From: Marinosulfonomonas sp.
GTDB taxonomy: Bacteria > Pseudomonadota > Alphaproteobacteria > Rhodobacterales > Rhodobacteraceae
Length of the DNA stretch: 7,802 nucleotides
Assembly: GCA_015494385.1 (NCBI GenBank)
Contig: WGBJ01000437.1
Span: forward strand, 1 to 7,802
Direction of reading: 5' to 3'
The notes beneath the pieces were generated by a model. It made no database searches. It was not told where the DNA came from and worked only from the letters and a program-made list of their open reading frames with translations. Both the position numbers and the translations under genes were made by a program. Shown piece by piece: positions 1 to 5,539 of this stretch (position 1 is its first letter; every line of letters begins with the position of its first letter).

Positions 1-490
1 GGTCAAATCGGTGAACGGGGCAGAAACCCCGATACATGGCGGCGAGCCGTTGGGGATCAATGAAAACCACCTGCGTTTGGTGCGCAAGGCGATGTATGCG
101 GTGGTGAATGAAACCGGCGGCACTGCTTTCCGGTCCCGTATTCTACCTGAAGACATGCGCATGGCCGGCAAGACCGGCACAAGTCAGGTCGGCAATACAG
201 TGGTTCGCAATCAGGATGTGCCGTGGGAAAAACGCGATCATGCGTTGTTTGTCAGCTTTGCCCCGTTTGACAACCCGCGGATTGCCGTTTCGGTGGTTGT
301 GGAACATGGTGGCGGTGGCTCCAAGGCCGCTGCACCGATTGCCCGCGACATTGCACTTCAGGCGCTTTACGGCGAATTGCCCCCCCTTGATGCCTATCCC
401 GAACGGGACCGTTGGCGCATCCGGAGCGAGCAAAAGGAATTGAACCTGCGCGATCCGGATTCCTTCCGGGAAAGCAAAGATCAGGCATGA
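1..490 (+). CDS. mrdA: Penicillin-binding protein 2 (peptidoglycan D,D-transpeptidase), C-terminal part
   Basis: This is the 3' end of a gene that begins upstream of the window; the reading frame is open from base 2 (GTC codon), so the GTG at 11 is internal. About 162 C-terminal residues are present. They contain the KTG motif of the transpeptidase fold (K-T-G codons at 170-178, in the context AGKTGTSQV), followed by the typical strand ending in VSVVVEHGGGGS and a short C-terminal helix region. PBP2 cross-links nascent glycan strands in the periplasm during cell elongation and works as a complex with RodA, whose gene follows at once with a 4-nt ATGA overlap. That adjacency separates it from PBP3/FtsI. 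The active-site serine (SxxK) and SxN motifs lie upstream and cannot be seen. The very C-terminal tail is hydrophilic (ends SKDQA). Identification rests on the KTG context and on the rodA neighbour. Confidence 0.93.
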   Translation, partial: VKSVNGAETPIHGGEPLGINENHLRLVRKAMYAVVNETGGTAFRSRILPEDMRMAGKTGTSQVGNTVVRNQDVPWEKRDHALFVSFAPFDNPRIAVSVVVEHGGGGSKAAAPIARDIALQALYGELPPLDAYPERDRWRIRSEQKELNLRDPDSFRESKDQA

Positions 491-1626
491 GTTATCTAGA
501 GCACAATATTAAAACAGTCCCCTCGGGCCTGCGGAAAATCCTGTTCCTGAACTGGCCGGTTATCCTGTTGCTGACCGCCATTTCGGGCATCGGGTTTTTG
601 ATCCTGTATTCGGTTGCCGGCGGATCGATGCGCCCCTGGGTCGAGCCGCAAATGAAGCGCTTTGCCTTTGGCATGGGGTTGATGCTGTTTATCGCCATGG
701 TGCCGATCTGGTTCTGGCGCAACATGTCGGCGCTGGCCTATCTGGTGTCTGTGCTGCTGCTATTGGCTGTGCATTTCTTTGGCACGGTGAATATGGGGGC
801 GAAACGCTGGATTGATCTGGGGTTTATGGTGCTGCAGCCGTCCGAACTGGCGAAAATAACCCTGATCATGGTGCTCGCCGCTTATTATGACTGGCTGGAT
901 ATCAGGAAAACCTCGCGGCCTTTGTGGGTGTTGATCCCTGTTATCATTATCATGATACCGACGGCCCTTGTTCTGAAACAGCCGGACTTGGGCACTGCAA
1001 TCCTGCTTGTGGCGGGGGGCGGCATTATCATGTTCCTTGCCGGCGTCAGTTGGTTCTATTTCGCTGCTATCATTGCTGCCGTCGCCGCCGCTATTACGGC
1101 GGTTTTCGAGTTTCGCGGCACGGAATGGCAGTTCCTGAAGGATTACCAGTATCGCCGGATTGACACCTTTCTGAACCCCGCATCCGATCCTTTGGGGGCC
1201 GGGTACCACATCACCCAGTCCAAAATTGCACTGGGGTCCGGCGGGCTGACGGGGCGCGGGTTTATGCAAGGCACACAGGCACGGTTGAATTTTCTGCCCG
1301 AGAAACACACCGATTTTATTTTCACCACACTGGCCGAGGAATTCGGCTTTCTGGGCGCGATGTCATTGCTGGGCCTATATACACTGGTGATCGTATTTTG
1401 TGTGGCGTCGGCAATGAAAAACAAAGACCGCTATGCCTCACTGATCACCCTCGGGGTGGCGGCCACGCTGTTTTTATTCTTTGTCGTCAACATGTCGATG
1501 GTGATGGGGCTGGCCCCTGTCGTCGGGGTGCCTTTGCCGCTGGTGTCTTATGGCGGGTCGGCCATGCTGGTGCTGTTAATCGCCTTTGGTCTAATGCAGA
1601 GCGCCCACGTCCACCGTCCCCGTTAA
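487..1626 (+). CDS. rodA: RodA, SEDS-family peptidoglycan glycosyltransferase
   Basis: The 379-residue product matches the usual RodA length. RodA polymerises lipid II into glycan strands in the inner membrane and is the partner of PBP2. I chose the ATG at 487, which overlaps the mrdA stop as ATGA; an in-frame GTG at 412 would add 25 hydrophilic residues inside mrdA and is unlikely. About ten hydrophobic membrane segments are visible. SEDS signatures are present in order: GAKRWIDLG (about 104-112) with LQPSELAKI (116-124), KQPDLGTAIL (about 164-173), the periplasmic stretch QGTQARLNFLPEKHTDFIF (261-279), in which Asp276 corresponds to the essential aspartate of the family, and PLVSYGGSAM (351-360) near the C terminus. 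FtsW is a possible alternative SEDS member, but the PBP2 neighbour and the HTDF context favour RodA. The stop codon overlaps the stop of the convergent LysR gene. Confidence 0.96.
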   Translation: MSYLEHNIKTVPSGLRKILFLNWPVILLLTAISGIGFLILYSVAGGSMRPWVEPQMKRFAFGMGLMLFIAMVPIWFWRNMSALAYLVSVLLLLAVHFFGTVNMGAKRWIDLGFMVLQPSELAKITLIMVLAAYYDWLDIRKTSRPLWVLIPVIIIMIPTALVLKQPDLGTAILLVAGGGIIMFLAGVSWFYFAAIIAAVAAAITAVFEFRGTEWQFLKDYQYRRIDTFLNPASDPLGAGYHITQSKIALGSGGLTGRGFMQGTQARLNFLPEKHTDFIFTTLAEEFGFLGAMSLLGLYTLVIVFCVASAMKNKDRYASLITLGVAATLFLFFVVNMSMVMGLAPVVGVPLPLVSYGGSAMLVLLIAFGLMQSAHVHRPR

Positions 1627-2444
1627 ACAACAGCATCACGGATCAGCGCCAGCACCGGATGGTCCGCCTGATGGGTGCGGCACAGCAAGCCGATTTCGCG
1701 CGCATCATTGCCGATACGTTTGAACGCCATGTCGGGAAACCTTTGGGTCAATCCAGCCCATCTTGGCACCACCGCCACGCCGGAACCGCCTTGCACCATG
1801 ATGGCAATGGTTTCCAGCGCGTCCAACTCGCATAAAATCTGCGGGGTTTCGCTAACCTGTTGCACCCCACGCCAGCACAGCGCCCCGCCCCATGATTTGC
1901 GGCTGTAGACGATAAACGGCGCCTCCTTGTCCGGCGCGCCGATCATGCCGACAGGTTCGTGCACCAGCCCCGCAAAGCGTTGTGATTTTGGCAAGGGGAA
2001 TGGCGGGGCCACGCAGATCACCGCGTCCAGTTCCCCGTCCTGAAATGCGCGGTATAGCTGGGCCGAGGTGCCAGGGTGGATGTCCAGTTCCACCGCCGGC
2101 ATCTGCTGATGCACCTGCCGGATGATCTGTGGCATGTAATCGGTCAATACCGTTGAAATGGCCCCCAACCGGAACCGTCCCGCCTGTGTGGTTTGGCTCA
2201 GGGACAGGGTTAACGCCTGCCCTTCTTCCAGCACCCGCCGGATTTGTGGCAGCAGGCGCAGACAGGCGGGGGTGGGTTGCACGCTGCGACCCGCGCGGCG
2301 CAACAGGTCTACGCCCAGTTCCGCCTCGAGTGCCTGCAAACGCTGGCTGATGGCGGGGGCGGTGATGCCTTCGCGCTGGGCGGCGGCGGCGATGCTGCCC
2401 TGTTCGACAACCGCCGCCAGTGATTTCAGAAACCGTAAATCCAT
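1623..2444 (-). CDS. LysR-type transcriptional regulator
   Basis: The 273-residue product has the usual LysR size and layout. Residues 1-60 form the winged helix-turn-helix (LKSLAAVVEQGSIAAAAQRE, then TAPAISQRLQALEAELGVDL), followed by a linker helix (about 61-88) and a periplasmic-binding-protein-like effector domain (about 90-273, starting FRLGAISTVL). I start it at the ATG at 2444; a TTG two codons upstream (2450) is possible but adds only two residues. No clear Shine-Dalgarno sequence is seen before it. The gene is divergent from the VOC and dehydrogenase genes, the usual arrangement for a LysR regulator and its target, with operator-like palindromes in the shared intergenic region. I infer that it controls that operon and itself. 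The effector is unknown. Its TAA stop shares three of four bases with the stop of rodA, so the two genes converge without any spacer. Confidence 0.93.
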   Translation of the reverse strand: MDLRFLKSLAAVVEQGSIAAAAQREGITAPAISQRLQALEAELGVDLLRRAGRSVQPTPACLRLLPQIRRVLEEGQALTLSLSQTTQAGRFRLGAISTVLTDYMPQIIRQVHQQMPAVELDIHPGTSAQLYRAFQDGELDAVICVAPPFPLPKSQRFAGLVHEPVGMIGAPDKEAPFIVYSRKSWGGALCWRGVQQVSETPQILCELDALETIAIMVQGGSGVAVVPRWAGLTQRFPDMAFKRIGNDAREIGLLCRTHQADHPVLALIRDAVV

Positions 2445-2453
2445 AAGCAAAGC

Positions 2454-2474
2454 TTATCTTTGAAAAAAGAATAA
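2454..2474. promoter_or_regulatory. Imperfect AT-rich palindrome in the divergent LysR/VOC intergenic region
   Basis: TTAT at 2454-2457 and ATAA at 2471-2474 form the outer arms of an imperfect 21-nt dyad with inner TT/AA pairs. It overlaps the stronger palindrome at 2470-2492. A further pair, TATCTT (2455-2460) and AAGATA (2476-2481), bridges the two. LysR-type regulators commonly bind two neighbouring dyads (recognition and activation sites), so this could be the second site. It is weak on its own in such AT-rich sequence. Confidence 0.35.
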
Positions 2475-2492
2475 CAAGATAGTCTTTTTATT
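2470..2492. promoter_or_regulatory. 23-nt interrupted palindrome, probable LysR operator
   Basis: The arms AATAAcAAGA (2470-2479) and TCTTtTTATT (2483-2492) are reverse complements at nine of ten positions around the 3-nt centre TAG. The site lies in the 100-nt gap between the LysR gene and the VOC gene. It covers the expected -35 area of a TATACA -10-like hexamer at 2502-2507, about 40 nt before the VOC start. A dyad placed over a weak -35 fits activation by a LysR-type regulator. The dyad is read directly from the sequence; the assignment to this regulator is inferred. Confidence 0.5.
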
Positions 2493-2501
2493 GCATGGCG
2501 C

Positions 2502-2507
2502 TATACA
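2502..2507 (+). promoter_or_regulatory. Candidate -10 element for the VOC/dehydrogenase operon
   Basis: TATACA sits 37 nt before the VOC start codon. No good TTGACA-like -35 exists at 16-18 nt upstream; that position is occupied by the palindrome at 2470-2492, which suits an activator-dependent promoter. An alternative pairing, TTGCAT (2491-2496) with CATATC (2511-2516), has a 14-nt spacer, too short. Confidence 0.3.
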
Positions 2508-2544
2508 GTTCATATCAAAGCTACACAGCCAAAGGACGCAAGAC

Positions 2545-2955
2545 ATGTCGATTTTCCACCTTGCCTATAACGTCACCGATCTGGATCAGGCCCGCGCCTT
2601 TTATGGCGGGTTGCTGGGATGCGAGGAGGGGCGCAGCACCGACACATGGGTTGATTTCAGCTTTTTCGGCCACCAGATTTCGCTGCATCTGGGCGAACCC
2701 TTTGAAACCCGTGCCACGGGCAAGGTGGGCGATCATATGGTGATGATGCCACATCTGGGTGTTGTGTTGGCGATGGATGAATGGCAATCCTTGGCCGACC
2801 GCCTGAAGGATGCAGGCATCGAATTTGTGATCCCGCCGACCCTGCGCTTTGCCGGACAGCCGGGCGAACAAAGCACGATGTTCTTTCTGGACCCGTCAGG
2901 CAACCCGATCGAAGTCAAAGGATTTGCCGATATGGCCGGAGTGTTTGCCACATGA
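2545..2955 (+). CDS. VOC (glyoxalase/bleomycin resistance/dioxygenase) superfamily protein
   Basis: The 136-residue cytoplasmic protein is made of two beta-alpha-beta-beta-beta modules: residues about 1-50 (SIFHLAYNVTDLDQARAFYG) and about 68-127 (HLGVVLAMDEW to FFLDPSGNPIEVKGF). Candidate metal ligands are His5, His70 and Glu123, at the positions where VOC metalloenzymes bind a divalent metal; His48 is another candidate. A two-His-one-Glu set is typical of extradiol-type dioxygenases, but small VOC proteins also include lyases, isomerases and binding proteins, so the reaction cannot be fixed. The ATG at 2545 is preceded by AAGGA (2532-2536) at an 8-nt spacing, which decides this start over an upstream in-frame TTG at 2491. 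Its stop overlaps the start of the dehydrogenase (ATGA), so the two are translationally coupled. It is probably controlled by the divergent LysR regulator. Confidence 0.9.
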   Translation: MSIFHLAYNVTDLDQARAFYGGLLGCEEGRSTDTWVDFSFFGHQISLHLGEPFETRATGKVGDHMVMMPHLGVVLAMDEWQSLADRLKDAGIEFVIPPTLRFAGQPGEQSTMFFLDPSGNPIEVKGFADMAGVFAT

Positions 2956-3884
2956 CCACCATCCTGTTTGCCGCCGGCCCGCAGCGCTGGACCGAATACG
3001 AAGGGCCGTTGCGTGGTGCGCTGGATGCGTTGGGGCTGGAGTATACCCTGTCGCCCGAAACCGATGATCCGGCGCAGGTGGATTACATCATCTATGCGCC
3101 CAACCCGTCGCTGACAGATTTTACTCCGTATACCAATGCCAAGGCGGTGCTCAGTCTTTGGGCAGGGGTGGAGCGGATCGTCGGCAATGAAACCCTGACC
3201 ATGCCGCTGGCCCGTATGGTGAATGACGGCATGACCGAAGGCATGGTGGAATGGGTGGTCGCCAATGTGTTGCGGCATCATCTGGGGCTGGACCGATATG
3301 TGTTGAACACGACCCGTGAATGGGTCCCACGCGTGCCACCACTGGCGCGGGATCGCAAGGTGGCCGTGTTGGGGCTGGGGGCACTGGGGCAGGCCTGTGC
3401 GCAAGGGTTAGCAGGGCTGAATTTCGATGTCATTGGCTGGAGCCGCAGCCAGAAGGACATCGCGGGCATCACTTGTCTGTCGGGCGATGACGGGCTGGCG
3501 CAGACCCTTTCGCAGGCGGAAATTCTGGTGCTGTTGTTGCCGTTAACGGCGGATACAGAAAACCTGTTGAACGCACAGCGGTTGGCGCAGATGCCGAAAG
3601 GGGCGGTGGTGATCAACCCAGGACGCGGCCCTTTAATTGATGATGACGCATTGCTGGCGGCACTGGACAGCGGCCATATTTCCCATGCCACGCTGGATGT
3701 GTTTCGCAAGGAACCTCTGGCTGCGGATCATCCCTATTGGAGCCACCCGAATGTCACCGTCACCCCGCATATCGCCTCGGATTCCCGCACAGACAGCGCA
3801 GCACAGGTGATTGCCGAAAACATCCGGCGGAGCGAGGCGGGGGAGCCGCTGTTGCATCTGGTGGATCGCGGTGCGGGGTATTAG
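2952..3884 (+). CDS. ghrA: GhrA-type D-2-hydroxyacid dehydrogenase (glyoxylate/hydroxypyruvate reductase A family)
   Basis: The 310-residue product has the length of GhrA. Enzymes of this family use NAD(P)H to reduce 2-oxoacids such as glyoxylate or hydroxypyruvate to D-2-hydroxyacids in the cytoplasm. The Rossmann nucleotide-binding loop GLGALG is at 141-146, followed by WSRSQK (163-168). An Arg/Ser pair after the second strand of the fold suggests a preference for NADPH. The catalytic triad is visible as Arg225 (NPGRGPL), Glu254 (DVFRKEPL) and His273 (TPHIAS). The SLWAGVE segment (68-74) is the usual substrate-side loop. The ATG at 2952 overlaps the VOC stop. An upstream extension of the open frame lies within the VOC gene and is not coding. 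True substrate in this operon is unknown; the symbol denotes family resemblance, not proven function. The gene is followed by two hairpins and then the convergent sseB-like gene. Confidence 0.9.
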   Translation: MTTILFAAGPQRWTEYEGPLRGALDALGLEYTLSPETDDPAQVDYIIYAPNPSLTDFTPYTNAKAVLSLWAGVERIVGNETLTMPLARMVNDGMTEGMVEWVVANVLRHHLGLDRYVLNTTREWVPRVPPLARDRKVAVLGLGALGQACAQGLAGLNFDVIGWSRSQKDIAGITCLSGDDGLAQTLSQAEILVLLLPLTADTENLLNAQRLAQMPKGAVVINPGRGPLIDDDALLAALDSGHISHATLDVFRKEPLAADHPYWSHPNVTVTPHIASDSRTDSAAQVIAENIRRSEAGEPLLHLVDRGAGY

Positions 3885-3889
3885 CGCCT

Positions 3890-3908
3890 GTTTTCTTTGA
3901 AAGAAAAC
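3890..3908. repeat. Perfect inverted repeat (short hairpin) after the dehydrogenase gene
   Basis: GTTTTCTTT and AAAGAAAAC pair perfectly around a single G (9-bp arms, AT-rich; a realistic loop would be TGA). It lies 6 nt after the dehydrogenase stop. On the plus strand it is not followed by a T run, so it is a poor intrinsic terminator for that gene. It may stabilise the mRNA end. It is in tandem with the hairpin at 3913-3933. Confidence 0.55.
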
Positions 3909-3933
3909 AAAACGAAATCTTTGCAAGATTTCG
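3900..3933 (-). terminator. Probable intrinsic terminator of the UDG/SseB operon
   Basis: CGAAATCTT (3913-3921) and AAGATTTCG (3925-3933) pair perfectly around a TGC loop. Read on the minus strand, the hairpin starts 6 nt after the SseB stop and is followed directly by TTTTGTTTTCTTT (3912 down to 3900), a good U-rich tract. The stem is AT-rich, so it may be of moderate strength. The five C residues before it on the minus strand do not extend the stem. Confidence 0.6.
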
Positions 3934-3939
3934 GGGGCG

Positions 3940-4725
3940 TTATCGCAGGATCGGCGGGTTTTCCGGATCACGCCCTGGTGCGGAAGGGTTGTGGGTGGCC
4001 AGTTTCTTTTCGGGCAGATCGAACCGCAAACCGGTGTTCTGCAAGGTCTCGATCAATGGATCATCCCCCGCAAAGAAGGCCACGTCCAGCGGGGTTTCAA
4101 AACCGCTGAAACTGACGGCTTCGCTAACGGCTTTGGCCAAGGCGCCTTCGGCTTCGGGCACAGCATCGATAATTGCCAGCATATGCCCGCTGTTGCCGCC
4201 TTCGTATTCCACAGCCACCAGATAGGCGGTTTTGGCCAGTCCGGCAGCGATGGCCAGTTTGCCGTCCAGCGCGGTCAGCAGGGTTTCGGGGATGCCTGCG
4301 GGGGCGGAAAAGGCGACGGGTCTGGCCTGAATTTCATCGGGCGTTTCGTCCAGTATTTCACCCAGCCATGCCATTGCCTCCGCCGGTATCAGGATCGACG
4401 ATGGCGCTACGCCAAGGTTGACTGCCAGCCCGATCCCTTGCCCTGCCAGCATCCGTGCGGCGACCCGCCCTGACAGGGTGGCATGATGGGCCATCCCTTC
4501 GACAAATTCAGCCAACCGTTCCTCGCGATCAAACACCAGCACGTATTTTGCCCCGTCCACCTCGAACACTTCGGGTTTTATGGTATCCCCCTGTGCCTCG
4601 GTTTCCAGCAGCAGGAACAATTCGCTATCGGCCAGCCGTTCAAAGAACCGCAGGCGCCGGGCGGCGTCATCGGGGGCGGATTGCATCGCGGCGTGGACGG
4701 TATCAAGCGGGGTTGGGTCAGTCAT
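3940..4725 (-). CDS. SseB-family protein
   Basis: The 261-residue, rather acidic cytoplasmic protein has no signal peptide or membrane segment. The N-terminal part (about 5-125) resembles the SseB N-terminal domain: TPLDTVHAAM, then ERLADSELFLLLETEA, VFEVDGAKYVLVFDREERLAEF and the loop leading to GLAVNLGVAPSSILIPAEAMAWL. A second part (about 135-250) has a LLTALDGKLAIAAGLAKTAYLV core and may correspond to the SseB C-terminal domain, though I am less sure of that. In enterobacteria SseB was described as enhancing serine sensitivity; the biochemical role of the family is not known to me, so no function is given. The ATG at 4725 overlaps the stop of the upstream UDG-family gene by 8 nt, so both are probably co-transcribed and coupled. 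A plausible terminator follows its stop. Confidence 0.82.
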   Translation of the reverse strand: MTDPTPLDTVHAAMQSAPDDAARRLRFFERLADSELFLLLETEAQGDTIKPEVFEVDGAKYVLVFDREERLAEFVEGMAHHATLSGRVAARMLAGQGIGLAVNLGVAPSSILIPAEAMAWLGEILDETPDEIQARPVAFSAPAGIPETLLTALDGKLAIAAGLAKTAYLVAVEYEGGNSGHMLAIIDAVPEAEGALAKAVSEAVSFSGFETPLDVAFFAGDDPLIETLQNTGLRFDLPEKKLATHNPSAPGRDPENPPILR

Positions 4726-5311
4726 CCAGAACCTCTTTCACACGGGTTTTCAGCGCCGGCAGCAAATCGGCTGTAAACCACGGATTTTTCCTGATCCAGC
4801 CTGTATTGCGCCATGACGGATGGGGCAAGGGGAATAGATCGGGCGCATGGTCGCGCCAGCCCTGAACGGTGCGGGTAACCCCGCCGCTGGCGGCTTTGCC
4901 CAGATGCCATTTCTGGGCGTATCCACCCACCAGCAGGGTCAGGCGGACCTGTGTCAGATGCTGGATAAGGTCATCGCGCCATGTATCGGCACAGAGTTTG
5001 GGCGGCGGCAGGTCCGACCCTTTGGCGTCATATCCCGGAAAACAAAGTCCCATCGGCGCAAAGGCGAATTTCTGCAAGTCGTAGAAGGTGCTGCGATCCA
5101 CCCCCAGCCAATCACGCAAGCGATCACCGGAAGGGTCATCAAACGGCTTGCCCGAGTCATGCACCCGCGCGCCCGGTGCCTGCCCTGCAATCAGGATACG
5201 GGCCTGCGGGTCCAGCCAGACAACGGGGCGTGGCTGATGGGCCGTGGCCGTGGCCGCAAAACGGTCGGCGCATAGGCGGCAGGCTTGCAGGCGGGCAATA
5301 AACTGATCCAT
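4718..5311 (-). CDS. Uracil-DNA glycosylase superfamily protein with four-cysteine Fe-S pattern
   Basis: The 197-residue product has the two signature loops of the uracil-DNA glycosylase superfamily: IAGQAPGARVHDSGKPF (41-57) and LPHPSWRNTGW (162-172). These bind and excise damaged bases, typically uracil, from DNA. Cysteines 11, 14, 90 and 107 give C-x2-C, then C-x16-C, the same spacing type as the [4Fe-4S] ligands of family 4 and 5 enzymes, so I infer a cluster. Motif 1 has Gln where family 4 has Glu (GEAPG or GEGPG), and no acidic residue occurs in GQAPG, so this is neither a textbook family 4 nor a family 5 enzyme, and its activity is uncertain. The ATG at 5311 gives the N-terminal CRLC close to the start, as in relatives; no strong ribosome-binding site is seen. 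It is the first gene of a minus-strand pair with the SseB-family gene. Confidence 0.85.
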   Translation of the reverse strand: MDQFIARLQACRLCADRFAATATAHQPRPVVWLDPQARILIAGQAPGARVHDSGKPFDDPSGDRLRDWLGVDRSTFYDLQKFAFAPMGLCFPGYDAKGSDLPPPKLCADTWRDDLIQHLTQVRLTLLVGGYAQKWHLGKAASGGVTRTVQGWRDHAPDLFPLPHPSWRNTGWIRKNPWFTADLLPALKTRVKEVLDD

Positions 5312-5380
5312 GTAATGGGTTTACCGAATGGTCGTCAGAACAGCAAACGGGCGGGTTTTCCAACATGCGAAAAAATAACT

Positions 5381-5396
5381 ACTAAACCGGTTTAGT
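5381..5396. promoter_or_regulatory. Perfect 16-nt palindrome, operator-like (LacI-family style)
   Basis: ACTAAACCGGTTTAGT is exactly self-complementary. It lies 70 nt upstream of the UDG-family start (minus strand) and 144 nt upstream of the first antiporter gene (plus strand). An even-symmetry dyad centred on CCGG within A/T-rich arms is the style of LacI/GalR-family operators. No such regulator is encoded in the window, so any cognate factor must act from elsewhere. The palindrome is seen directly; its role is inferred. Confidence 0.5.
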
Positions 5397-5466
5397 GGAA
5401 ACGTCCTGCGCCAGTTCACCGCAGAATACTCCTGCCAATATCGCCCTAGAAATCATTGCGCCCCCC

Positions 5467-5492
5467 GTTCGCTTATACTATCTGTAGCGAAC
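5467..5492. promoter_or_regulatory. Inverted repeat bracketing a -10-like hexamer before the antiporter operon
   Basis: GTTCGCT (5467-5473) and AGCGAAC (5486-5492) are perfect reverse complements separated by 12 nt. The spacer contains TATACT (5474-5479), which matches five of six bases of a sigma-70 -10 element and would start transcription about 55 nt before the GTG of mrpE. No convincing -35 is seen at 16-18 nt upstream. The repeat could be an operator over the promoter core or, if transcription starts upstream, a leader hairpin. Confidence 0.4.
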
Positions 5493-5525
5493 CGGCTCCG
5501 CGTGTCTGATCGAGGGCGGGACAAC

Positions 5526-5533
5526 AAAGGGGG
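5526..5533 (+). promoter_or_regulatory. Ribosome-binding site fixing the GTG start of mrpE
   Basis: AAAGGGGG is followed by a 6-nt spacer and the GTG at 5540. No in-frame ATG occurs near it, and the hydrophobic N terminus begins right after the GTG, so this site decides the non-ATG start. Confidence 0.7.
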
Positions 5534-5539
5534 ATATCG

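Noticed and set aside
412..486. N-terminal extension of RodA from an upstream GTG
   Set aside because: It would overlap mrdA by 79 nt and add a hydrophilic leader unlike RodA; the ATG at 487 with an ATGA junction is the normal start.
760..1308. Long open frame on the minus strand opposite rodA
   Set aside because: The product is low-complexity, rich in His, Gln and Pro, and lies wholly within a well-supported SEDS gene; it is a by-product of GC-rich codon use.
2733..3404. 223-codon minus-strand open frame opposite the VOC and dehydrogenase genes
   Set aside because: It spans two genuine genes with recognisable catalytic motifs and shows no recognisable protein character itself (His/Gln/Pro-rich).
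3890..3908. Intrinsic terminator for the dehydrogenase operon on the plus strand
   Set aside because: The hairpin is followed by AAAACG rather than a T run, so it is kept only as an inverted repeat.
5467..5492. Possible LexA (SOS) box because GTTC and GAAC occur
   Set aside because: The alphaproteobacterial LexA site is a direct repeat GTTC-N7-GTTC; here the arms are inverted and 18 nt apart, so the match fails.
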